DNA of 64,000 nt, from assembly GCF_008831285.2 (NCBI RefSeq), contig NC_045141.1, positions 6,155,224 to 6,219,223 of the forward strand, given 5' to 3'. This DNA comes from Nymphaea colorata. Taxonomy: Eukaryota; Streptophyta; Magnoliopsida; Nymphaeales; Nymphaeaceae. How positions within the stretch are numbered: the stretch's first letter is position 1; each line of letters opens with the position of its first letter. A model generated the notes under the pieces. That model made no database searches. It was given only the letters and a program-made list of their open reading frames with translations, and was not told where the DNA came from. Below, piece after piece: positions 40,501 through 53,100 of the stretch. Position numbers and translations under genes: made by a program.

Positions 40501-42739
40501 GGAGGAAGAGAGAAGTGGGCTGCACGTCCAAGCAAGAGAGAGATGAAAAAGAGCAACAACCAATGACGTCTGCCTCTTGTTATCATGATATACTAATCAC
40601 GATTTAGGGTACATCATAAAATACACAAAATAACAATAAGATTTACAAGTATGCCACCGCCCATGATGTGCTGGGCGTGTGGATCAAATGGGTCAAATCT
40701 GGGTGACCCGATCCATATGTACAAACTTAACAATAATGACCCATGAAGTATGACTCTACAGTGGTATGGGCCACCTTTTCTTGAAGAAACTGAAAAACAG
40801 ACATTCCAATTCAGTTGCATGATGCTAGAGATCCATTTTGTCTTCCACGCCATGTCAAATGGTCCAAGGGAGTCTCATTTGTGTTATTCAAGTGCATGTG
40901 CATTTCTCCATTTATGATTGAAAGGGAACTATGCAGACTATCTATTCTTAAAGCTGAAGTATGACTCTACAGTGGCATGAGACATTCCAATTCAGTTGCA
41001 TGATGCTAGAGATCCATTTTGTCTTCCACGCCATGTCAAATGGTCCAAGGGAGTTTCATTTGTGTTATTCAAGTGCATGTGCATTTCTCCATTTATGATT
41101 GAAAGGGAACTATGCAGACTATCTATTCTTAGAGTTGACTAAATTTGTGCAACTGACCCATTAAATTTGTTATATTTGAAAATTTTCATTTTGAAGGTAA
41201 AAGATGGTAGACATGAAAGAAGTTGTTTCAGGTTCTCCTGCAGTAGGTTCTTCATCTAGTGTGAATGATATTAATGCTTCAAGGCCTTCTTCACAACCTG
41301 GTGAAGCATATGCAAATGAAGAACAACCATTATTGAAAGAAATCAAAGCAATCACAAAAGATGTAGGCAGTGTTGGTGGAAATGTGCATTTTGCATATGG
41401 ATATTGTCAAGTTACATTCGTAGGATTTTACACAAGAGTTAAGGACTTAAAGCACATCTGTTGAAGTTGTCAAGTTTTGGAATTCGAGCATGTAAAAGTA
41501 TTTCTACAGAAAAAGCTCGAGTTGAAGAAGTTGCAAGATCGTGTTGATGCAATCCACAACAACAAGAAAACAAGTACTATTATGACAAATACTAGTGTTG
41601 AATAATATTTGTGTTAGGTGGTGTTTTGAATATTTAAGAGTTTTAGGAACAACTCTTTACAAATAAATGTTCTAGTAGTGGACTAATCTTGTAATTTGTT
41701 ATCTTACCCTAATTCTCATTTAACGTGAGAAAAAGGCCGACTATTGGAACAACGAACAGAATTTTCTCTCTCTCTCTCTCTCTCGCCCTCAACTTCTTCT
41801 CCTCTCCCTTCTTGCTTCTCTCTCGCCCTCAACTTCTTCTCCTGCTGCTGCCTTAGCCGTGTCTGGAGGACATGGACATGATACAAGGGGAAGAGGCTCG
41901 AGTCATGGTGTAGGGGGCCGAGGGGGATTTAAGTGTACATACTGTGGCAAATTGGGACATTTAGATAGTGTTGGGACAAACATGGTCATCCAGCTCCTAG
42001 TTCACATGGAAGAGGATTCAGTACCTCAAGTGGCAGAAGGAGCTTCACTTCTCAGACTCCTGTAGGTTCTGTCCGAGCTGCTACACCACTTGGAGAGACA
42101 CCTTCCTTGACGACTCCTGATAGCTCCACGGTGACTATGAGCAAGGTAGAGTATGATCAGCTTATGGCTCAGTGATCTCTCCTTGCCTCGATGTCTGCTA
42201 CTGCATCATCGGTTGTGGTGGATTCTTCTTTGTCTGTTGGTAGTACTTCCCGTGAACCACGTACTGTGTGGATTATTGATTCTGGGGCCTTGAAATATTT
42301 CTACAGTCAGCATTTACCTTATTGCATCGTTTTGCACAACCTCAACATGTTAGACTTGCCAACAGGAAACTTTATCCTATTATGGGAGTTGGGGATGTGA
42401 AACTCTCTAGTTCTGTATCTCTTTCCAATGTTTTATATGCTCCAACATTTCCAGTTAACCTTTTGTTTGTTACTCAGTTGACAAAGGATTTGCAATGTAG
42501 AAACATATTTGATCCTGGTTCATCTATTTTTCAGGACTTGGGTATAATACGACGAGCTTGACAAAAACGAGAAAAATATGGTAAATTTTTAAAAATTCTA
42601 AAAAACTAAAAATGAGAAAAAAATAAAATAAATGACAAATTAATAGCACAAACTGTTAGAAATTAAAGACTAGACATCATGTAAGTATACATATATATAT
42701 TTCATATGTACTGTCATACATTTGATTTCATGTATGGTT

Positions 42740-42785
<46 letters not shown>

Positions 42786-43625
42786 TGTTTATGTAGTTTA
42801 TTTTATTTTTATGTACCCTTTTTTTTTCCCTTTTTCTGTTTTTTACCTTTTTTATTGTAAAAGAGGAACTAGCTGTTGGACCAGCTTCCAACGGCTAGAT
42901 TTCTAGCAGTTGGAGCTGGCCCAACAGCCAACTCCTCTCTTCTTTCCTCCTTTCTTTGCTCTATAAATAAGGGACTGTTGTCCCTTGTTTTAGTTAAGGT
43001 TTTTACCTTTTTGTGTATTCTTCTCTTGAGATTAATATATTTGGTATCTTCTCCTCAAGTTTGAGGTTTGGCTTTGTATTACCTATTGAAGTTGTTGAGA
43101 TCTTCAAGAGTGTATCTCTTGAAGCATTTGCATTCTCAAGATCAGGCCTGATTTACATGGTAAATTGAAGCATTTCCACTGTTTTATATGCTCCAACATT
43201 TCCTGCTAACCTTTTGTTTGTTACTCAGTTGACAGGATTTGCAATGTAGAAACATATTTGATCCTGGTTCATGTATTTTTCAGGACTTGGGTATAATACG
43301 ACGAGCTTGAAAAAAACGAAAAAAATACGGTAAATTTTTAAAAATTCTAAAAAACTAAAAATGAGGAAAAAATAAAATAAATGAGAAATTAATAACACAA
43401 ACATCAAAAGATAAGTAGATTTGTGACGAATAAAAAATAGAAAACGAAAAGAAAACTATTTGGCATTAAAAAAACCAAAAAATGAAAAAAGTGATAAAAA
43501 GTGAAAAAAACGTGTTTTTAAAGTGTTTCTTTTCGTTTTTAACGTTTTTTCAAAGTTTTAAACAACCATTTAATTTATCGCATTTTTACGCGTTTTTTTT
43601 CAAAAAAACGTGTTTTTTGTGACTA

Positions 43626-43656
<31 letters not shown>

Positions 43657-46600
43657 ATAAATACCCTCGCCACACCTGTGCACCTAAATTTTTTTAGATG
43701 TGCCGCTCCAGCACCCGCACCCGCACCTATGTGACATAGATCCAAACCCATTCATTATTCTAAATTTGACCTAATTACAAGTATGCCCTATATACTATCA
43801 CAACTACAAGAGGGTGAAATTGTTCTACAAGAAAGGTATCCAAATATTTTTACTACTACATATTCTGCTCACTGCATTGACCTAATGCTTAAAGACATTG
43901 ATCATTTAGATGATGTGGAAAACATTATCAGCCAAGCTAAGTGGATTGAAAAGTTTATAACTTTATGTACAACAAACAACAACCTTTGGATATCATGAGA
44001 ACACATATGAAGGGAAAGGCCAGGTGTAACAAGATTTGCTTCCCATTTTATTTGTTGGTATTCTATTTAAAAGCAAGAAGAAGGTTAGGATCTATGTGAC
44101 ACGGATACGGCAGTTTGGGTCACGTACCGGCGTCGGCAGGCCGACACGCGGATCCCAACACGTGGACACGGCTGGATACGTTTTGGATCGGGTTTGGGTC
44201 AGACCCAATCCAAACCACTTTCATAACCCAATTTTCTTTTTAAACCTCATTTTCTTTTTACGCTTTACCCTCGACGGTCGACCTTCCTTTACCCTCGACG
44301 ACTTCCGCGGCAGCACAGTTCGGCAATGGCGGGCGACGGCAACGACCTCCGGCGATCGACGGCGACATTCGGTGGCGTCCGGCGGCAGCCGGCGATAGAC
44401 AGGTAAGTGTTTTTTCTATTCTTTTCGATATTAGAAGTTAGGGTTTCAACTTTCATTTGGGGATTTTTTAGATTGGGTATTTCTTGCCGATTTGGGGATG
44501 TTTTGGTTTGAAGATTGGACGGTTAAGGATCATATTCTTCAATGTTATGTGCAATATTTTCTTTTTTTTGTTTGATTTTGGGATTTGGGGATTTTTCCGA
44601 TTTGGGGATTTTTCCTTCATTGTTGTTGATGATCCTAGATAATGATGAATACGTGATAATAACAATCAAGTGAGATAAGCAGGTTCAGCAACATAGTCGA
44701 TCGCAGCTAGATATTATAGATGAACTCAGCTGTTGCTAGGAATTATTAATTTCATGTTTTTTTTATTATCATTTTAAATTTTTTTGAATATAATATTCGT
44801 TGTGTCCGCGTATCCTAAAATTTTGAAAATTGCCGTGTCCGCTTACCCGTACCCGTACCCGTATCCGTGTGACATAGGTTAGGATCCATGGTTGCCTCTA
44901 ATGAATGGAGACACGTAGAACAAGTGGAACAAGATGATGCAAAAGAATTTACAAGTCTTCTCCAAAATGAAAAATTTTGGAAAAATGGAAGAGAAATAAT
45001 CATGTTAGTTGAGCCATTAGTGAAAGTGTTGAAATCGTAAGATGGAGAAGAAGCTATTATGGGATACTTGTATAAAGCACCTGATAGAGCCAAAGAAACC
45101 ATAGGCTGTAGCGGAAGAAAAAAGAAAAGTATATGTCATATTGGGAGATAATTGGCAGAAGGTAGAACCGTAATTTGCACATTCCAATACATGCTGCTAT
45201 AGCCTATTTAAATCTTTATTTACTTTAAGATGGATTGGTAAAAATGAATCAAGAAGTTCATGAGGGCTTGGACTTCGTGACCAAAAAATTGCTTTCTTAT
45301 GAGGATGGCTCAATAGTAGCTAATGAGTTGCTCAAGTATCATAACAAGGATCCTTCATTGTTTTATGAAGGGTTAGCCATGAACCTTATTCACTTTGCAC
45401 ACCCACGCACATCCATGTAAGTTTCTTACTTTATAGGCTATTAGCTTATTGTTTTGACATTTATGATTGAACAAATATCTTAATTGCAAGGATGTTCTAA
45501 ATTTTATATTTGTTGTTTTCTTAAGTTACTTTAGTGTTTTGGTAGGAGACTTATGGACCATCACTTCCTATGCTTCAAATATAGCAATAAAAATTTTAAG
45601 TCGACCACGTAGCGCTTCAGCTTGTGAAAGAAATTGGAGTACATTGGATACGGCTAACACATAGAAGAGAAATAGTCTTGCACCATGAATATAGACCAGC
45701 TTGGTATTCATTAGGATGAACATGCGTTTGAAAACATGGCTCCATAAATATAAAAAGCAAATGCACATTCTATCTATATAGACCATGTTAACCCATTTGC
45801 TGAAGAAGAAAATATAAATACTCAGATAGAGAACAATTTGTCTTTAGATGAAGAAAATAATGATGATTCTGGAAGCCAAAGAACAACAGGATGTGGGCAT
45901 AGGACAAATGAAGACTATGGCTCTACTTCATGGGATGTGGCTATAGTATTAAGCATTGACAGTAAACCAGAATCCACTTTTTTGGCTCTGCATACAGACA
46001 GCACCATATGGGAACACTGAATTTTGGAAAACCACAAATATCCAAAGGAAGCTTGAGATTCTTGAGGGAAAAAATTCCTCTTCAGCAGACCACTGAAATT
46101 CATTCTTGACCCAATATAGATATCCACAAGAAACTTCAGAATCTTGAGGAATTTTGATTAGTATAAAGTTCACAATCATAGGAAACATCAATGAAAAGTA
46201 TGACAGGAAAAGTCTAAGTACCTGTCCAACCAATGGAAAATATAGTTGTGCAATATACAATTTGTCCTCAGGCTTCTGGTATCGAGCATCAAACTCATGC
46301 TTGCACATAAGAACCACCAACATCCGAGCTGCCTAACGACAACTTACAGGAAATGCATTTATCCATTACCAAGTTGAATATGTAAAGTGGAAGGAAAACA
46401 AAAAGCAGTATGAATAGAATAAGAAACATGAAATTAATTAAATTACAAAAAATACAAACAGAAAAAGGTATATCTTAAGAACCAGCAACAAACATGGTAA
46501 CCACATAGAACTCACTTTGCCACGTTGTGTTAAATCTTCATGATCCCAGGTGAGGAAGAGCTCTTGTATTAGAACGGAAGAAAGATAGTTCCTGATGAAG

Positions 46601-47080
46601 GGTAAAATTTTAAAGAAACAGAACAGAAAAGAAAATGTCAAAATAACAGAAGCGGATTTGCGGCCGGTGACAAAAGCCAGAAGGTTTCGACACCTAAGTC
46701 AACCGTAAAAGGAATTTATAGAAACACATGCTGGATATTTAAAGTTTAAACAACATCTGTAACTTTTTATCCAGAAAAGCAGGGGGGCAAGAGAGTATCC
46801 ATTGAAATAAAATTTGGGAATAATAAGTCATTCAACAAAACATGCCTTAAGACTGATGACTCTGAGTTAGAACCCAATCAGGACATAACCCACTTGGTCG
46901 AATACAATTAACTAAGATAAACACAACGCGATGGGCTATTAGCTCATTGGTAGACCGCGCCCCTCATAATTGTGTCATTGTGCCTGGGCTGATGGCACTT
47001 GGATCCAGATTCAGTCTAGGACCTACGTCACTGGAGCATAGTCATGCGATTCTTCAAGAGCATTCAAATGAGGATGTGAG

Positions 47081-47159
<79 letters not shown>

Positions 47160-50100
47160 CCATGCACATACACATATACATACATATGAAGACGATTGAA
47201 ATAAGCATGTATGTGTAAATACAAAAAGAAGGGATTTAAATTAGCTCATAAAGAATAATAAACATCAAATATTAACAGCCACAGCCACAAAGCACCCGGT
47301 TCTGTGATGCACATGCAAATCTGGTGCTGCAGCTATTTGCCATAGCATAGGACTGCAGAGGCTCATACAGAAAATGTAATGAATACAATTTAACCTGATC
47401 ATGTGAGTCAAAGTCACTAGAAGAAGGAAAGAGAAAAGGAACAAATTTCAAGGTGATACCAAACAAATCCAATGTTGTAAAACTCATAATGTAACTTCCA
47501 CGAATTGGAACTAAAATTAGACATAAAGAAGAACATAACGTAACAAGACACAAATTTAGTTCAAGGATAGACTCATTTGGAGCCAGCTAGATATTCAATT
47601 CAGTCTTAAACGTACAGCTGAACAAGGGGTCAGCTGTTCTCTTGATGTCACTCAAGGGTTGACTAATTTGGAACTGGAGGTAATTCTCAACTTGGTTCAT
47701 CAAGCACCATTTTTCTGCAGGACCAAACTTACCACCAGAAGGAATGGTCCACCAGACCTCTTTTTTTGGTTAAATTTAATTGAAAATCAAAAGTAGCTTG
47801 CAGGAGCTTTACAACATAAGTTTGAAATTCATGCTTTGCCAACACATGAAACCATCTTTCCATCTGAATGCACACCTCGCAATCAAAGCCTGAAGAGAGT
47901 TTTATCTTTAAGCTCTATGCCTCCATATTCAAAGGTAAATCCATTTTAATTCCTCCAATAAAGGCAAAACACTAGCCATACATTGATCAAGGCCACTAGA
48001 AAGAAAATACAATGCATTCACATGAATGTCTCAAAGTTTTTAATGGTTGTATGTCTCAAAATGTGCTTGTCTAGAAAACAAAGCACCATAGGGCCAAGAA
48101 ATAATACCTGACCTTTTCCCAACTTAGGCAGCTACAAGTACCCAGGGCAGAACAAGAGACAGTCCTTTTTAGGATGTTTCAGTAACAATATTTCTCTTCA
48201 ACTTTCTCACTCTCTCCAAGAAATTTATTACATATTCTGCTCATGGGAATGCACAGGAGATTGCGCTTACCATATTCCTCGTAGCAAGGTGAAGCATATT
48301 CAAATAGATCAAAAACTTCAAAAGAGAAGACGGAGAAGGCATATTCAAGTGGGTCTTACTGGAATAGAGGTCAGGACGATATTTACTGAAAAGACTTACA
48401 AAGTTCCATACCAATTTCTCAACAACATGCTGGACATAATAATAAATTATGCATCATAAGGGACACCATAAGGATACAACCACATGCAGTATTTATAGAT
48501 TTGCATGTCATAATTATATGTCGACCGATGTTCTTCGCTTTGTGTGTGTGTGTGAAAGAGAGAGAGAGACCTGTCTGATGGATCTCTTCCAGGCATTTCG
48601 ACAAAAAGATCATGGTCACATATAATCTGCAAGAACGTAAGCTTGCAATCATGCAGAACAGGTTGACAAACACCAGTAAATTTGTCGATGTACAAGGCAA
48701 CCTGCAAAGGAACGGAACCAAGTAAACTTACAATAATTTGTCACATGAATTATTTTTTCCTGTCCATCATACCTTCCAACCTCAGCCAAACCAAGAAGCA
48801 ACTTTTGAAAATAGCAGAGATTCAGGAAACTCCCTTTATAGGATTTTCACTCAAAGGTATCACTTAGTGGATAACTAATAATCTCTGCAGAATGAGAAAA
48901 CATGATCACCATGACCATGAATTTAAGGGGATGACATGCACTACTTTTTTATTTCAAGCACTAGTTCTAATGTACTAGGTAATAAAATGTGCAAGTTAGG
49001 CGATGTCAAATATCTGTTAATAGGAAAATAATTTTAATACCTTCTCAAATGAATCATTTTCATATGTTTAAGGTTTACCACAGGCTAATGGTGGATTCAG
49101 CGTTGTAGTCATATCTGTACGAAACTAACTGCCACATAATTACATAACACGCATGGTCCTCAATCCTGTACCCAACATGATACTTTTCTACCCCAGCATA
49201 CTCACCTGGAGTGTTATTTTACCATAAAACTGCACCAATTTTGTCATTTCTTTCAATAGATGACTTGTCATATCAATTAGAAGATTGGATGCAAGAAAGT
49301 TAAACAGTTAAAATATTTAGGTGGGAAGCGAAAGTTTATCTTACATCACACGTTACCACTAATTCATCAAGACAAACCTTTTGCAATGGACACCTATTCT
49401 GTACCATTAAAAAAGATGTGGTATGTGATGCATCGAGGAACCAATTTTGCAAAACATCATGCCCTCTTATGTGGTATTTGAATAACACCCTCAAAAACAC
49501 AGTGCAAAATTTGGTTTTATGAAAATGTCGTTTTTTAATGAGCCACTAAAAGCTGGTTTTTGTTTTGGAGTGAAACAGCCAAAACACAAATTTTGGTAAC
49601 CTGTTGGAGGAGGGGAGTGGGAAAGGTTATTCACTTCCCTTTTTAAAACCAGATTTTATCAAAACTGGTTTTTTCTCAAATCTGGTTTTGATGTCACCCA
49701 AGCACTCCAAAGACGCCACCCGTTTGCCCCCAAAATGGCATTTTGGAGTGTCATCCAAGAGCCCCTTTAGTAATTTATTATGGCGAGAATCATGGGCAGA
49801 ATTGGAGAACTTCAATAGGATGGCTGTTGTCATTTTATCAAGGGAGGAGGTGGTGGGGAAATCTTTCTTTGGCAAATTTCACCACAAACTTTTTTCCAAA
49901 TTTTTAGGCTGACGTGTTCTGAGGCAAAAATCACTTCAATTTTTTCTTTATTATATGAATATGCCTTTTCTTTGTTATACACTATAACACACAATTTTCT
50001 TCTTTTGTATAAGGAAAAGAGTGGTTGACATAGAAGAGAAAGTCCGAATGACAAGAGAGAGATAATGAAGATGAAGGAGAATTAATTTACATGGACAACT

Positions 50101-53100
50101 CAGAAGATAAAATTGAGTGAGATTTTGAAGTTGAAGAAACATAATAAGACCCTAATAGGGTGTAATCTATGCCATGGGCTTTTTCTGTTTCATTGCAATA
50201 GTGAGTTTATGACTCAAGTCTTTCACATATTTAAAGATGTGTTGCTCTTAGTAGGATACCTTGAGAATGGTGATTCCTACTTAGTGTAGGACATTTTACA
50301 AATATATAAAATGCGACACTTTGAGATAACCATGATTGCAGATTTACTCGATTTTTCATGTCTTATGTGCTTAGCATGACACTTATTTCTACTATCACCA
50401 GCTTTTTTTAATACTGAAGGCAAGAATGTCCATTAACAAAAACAATCTACTGGTGGCCAATGGATAACGACATAGGGACCAAGTTAGAGCAGGTCTCTTG
50501 TTGTGTTAAAGTGCTGCAAATGGAAGAACAGCATTTATTGCCTAATCAGCACAAATTTGTTCTTCCATGTTCTAGTGCCTTACTTGTTCTGTTCTCTAAC
50601 AAGCAACTTGAACTACATAGTGCAGCCCTCCTTCATTGATTGTCCTCTTCAAAAAATAACACCAATCAATTATATTCTAGGACTCCCTTTAACAAGGGAT
50701 AACTAAATGACTCTCTTTACGGAAGTTCATGATTGTCTTCTCTAGTATCAAATTTATTTCAAAATTCCAATGATGCTGGATAAGATGGTATAAAACATTC
50801 AACGTACAGCCAAAAGCAGCTAAAATAGTACTCTTACGGTCTTACCAACTCAAAGACTTGACGAGGCTCTATTATTGATAAAAGATCATAACAGAAAAAT
50901 GCCAAGCTGCTATTCAAACGTTTTGCCAAGCTCAAACCCTTCTTACAGCGCTCATGAACTTCCGTAAGAAGACAATCATACAACTGCATAATGCATCTGA
51001 ACACACCATCTTTCAGTTGCAATGGGGGAATATCATCACCTGAAGAAAGAATATCTGAGATGAATCAATTCTTTGCAAGATGCTAAACCATTTAAATAAG
51101 CTGAAGGGTCAGAAATCAGTTCACTCTCTCAAGTAGATTTACAATCCACAGGCTAACTGATACAAGACTTCATCTCAGAAAACATAATAACCTCCCTTAA
51201 GCGGATTTGCATCCATATCTATATGCTTAAATGAAATATTTGGGTTTGTAAATGACAAGCAACTCTACCCTTTCATGTTCAGGTTGAATTGGACTAATAT
51301 TGTCAAAAGCCCCAACTATAGCCTAGGTAGTGAGTTCACCCCAGAGTCTATGTGCAGTAACTCGTCCAATAAAGAAAAAGTAGACCATTGGAATACATCA
51401 TTAGTAAGTTTATGAGGTTCACACCAAAACTGAGGCATTTAACAATTGGAAACCTATATTTATCAACTTGTAAGAATAAAACAATTAAAACACATCACAG
51501 CACTAAGCATTAAATGTAATGGTCTGACCTACTCCTGGGCTAAAACCCCTAGTCTGTCTGGTGGATCCCGACTAGCAAACCCCCCTCCCCCCCCTCTTCA
51601 GTTCCAGCCCAGAAAAGGCTAGGAACCTGGACAACAAACCATTTTAACAAACTCATTTACAAGCCCTTGAAGATCTCTCATAATCTTCAATACGGGACTA
51701 AACCTTTTGGGATGTTACAATCCAACCCCCTCAAAGCACATGCGTTTGTACATGTAGAACCCTATGTCCGAGTGTTGAACCGTATTCTGATACCACTGTA
51801 ACGAACCGACCCACTCCTGGGCTCAGACCTTTGGTCTACCGAATCACAACTCGCCCTCTAGCAGTTTCGGTTTCATTCCAAAAAAAGCTAAACCAAGACA
51901 TCAAACCATTTTAACAACTCCTTGTACAAGTTCTCGAAAATCTCTCACAATGATCAATACGGGACTAAACTTTTTGGGGTGTTACATTAAATATTGTATA
52001 ATACAACAGTGCACATAATGAAAATTTTGCAAGGGCATACTTAGTAATGTTGAACAGTTACTTAGCATAAACAGCGAAAGTCTAAACATGCAAAATCTTC
52101 CAAATTTCTTAAATACCAACAAATGAATCTCTAAATCTAATTTCTAAAATCTAAAAGCATAAACTAAAGTCTAGAATTATTAGTCCAATTTCTTAAAAGA
52201 AAAGGAACATATCCGCAACATAATCACGGCTTTCATGTCAATGTTGATTGTTGTAAACTTGTAAAATGTCTTTAGGAAGATTAAGACACACACACTCACA
52301 TAGAATAATACCATATGATGTATTACTGTGATTTATGACTATCACCACCCAAAAGATGCAGAAAGAAAATTACTTAGAGATAGAAGAAGAGGGAAAAAAA
52401 GGAAAAAGGAAAAAAAACTACTTTATGTCAAAGAAGAAGAAGAAGAAGAAATGCTTTAGACAACAACAACAGCAGCAACAGCAGCAGCAGCAGCAGCAGA
52501 AGAAGAAGAGAAAGAAGAAAAAAAAAATCTAGACAACTGAAGATAAGTTGTTGAATGCCCAAAGGAAGTCTAAATGCCCTGGGTCATGGTCTACATTTTC
52601 AAATAGTAGGTCACCTAAGAACAGCTACCCTGAACCTAGGGGCTTAAGTGAGCCTAGACAGTCCTAATTAAAGCCCTATTGTTTTGCCAACTTCCCCCAT
52701 CAAAATGCTAATGTAGAACGCTCTATTTTTCAGCTGAGACATGCATGGAGAGGAAGGTATAAACTCCATTGGGATAAATGGACTCTGACATTTCTCCCAG
52801 ATTCCTCCAAAGTTCACACTTTCCAAACAGGGAAAGTTATACAAGATCTTCTGCTGGCACAATTCTTCTAGAGGCAGTCTCATTTCAAGGCTATTGCAAA
52901 AGTTACACAATCAAAAGATTGTGTGCATGAAGATGTTATTTTGAGGAAAAAGGTTCCAATGTGACTATTCTCCCCCTTCAGGTGCTTGTTTCAGCTGAGG
53001 TAGACAAGGTATGATCACTCCATTGCGAGAATAAAGATAGAGGGACTAATCTACAAGGATGACATGATGTTACATGTGGCTACATGCCACCTAGTTAAAG

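Larger units (their letters stand above)
41596..43400 (+). mobile_element. Copia relic inserted in hAT-3
   Basis: TGTTGAATAATATTTGTG at 41596 looks like a copia LTR start. A zinc knuckle (CTYCGKLGHLD, about 41935) and a protease region (VWIIDSGALKYF, then VLYAPTFPVNLL) follow at 41859-42545 in broken frames. At 42874-43158 lies LTR-like sequence with a CTATAAATA promoter box. A 230-bp block of the protease region is then repeated (43172-43402). Integrase and RT are missing. Confidence 0.6.
31211..46221 (-). other. SPK1 giant intron, 15,011 bp
   Basis: Its flanking exons end ...YFPLVGQ and begin ILDEMPVYYN, contiguous in the family, so no exon is missing between them. It is filled with nested transposon debris: hAT remnants (33563-37265, 41204-45940), a GTATCG-rich element (32423-33185), a gypsy gag relic (37267-38660), a solo LTR (40449-40732) and a copia relic (41596-43400). 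The stretches 31211-32400 and 39730-40440 show only AT-rich sequence. The first of these contains AATATCACGATATTT strings like those of the small element at 60911. Confidence 0.85.
46592..48570 (-). other. SPK1 intron, 1,979 bp
   Basis: It holds the chloroplast-like tRNA fragment (46933-46991) and a long TA/CA microsatellite (47086-47159). Nothing else is recognisable. Confidence 0.8.

Noticed and set aside
46933-47010. Functional tRNA-Ile gene
   Set aside because: The anticodon region is mutated and the 3' exon is absent, so only a relic is supported.
47023-47208. Tyr/Ile and Thr/His repeat frames
   Set aside because: They are translations of the TA/CA microsatellite.
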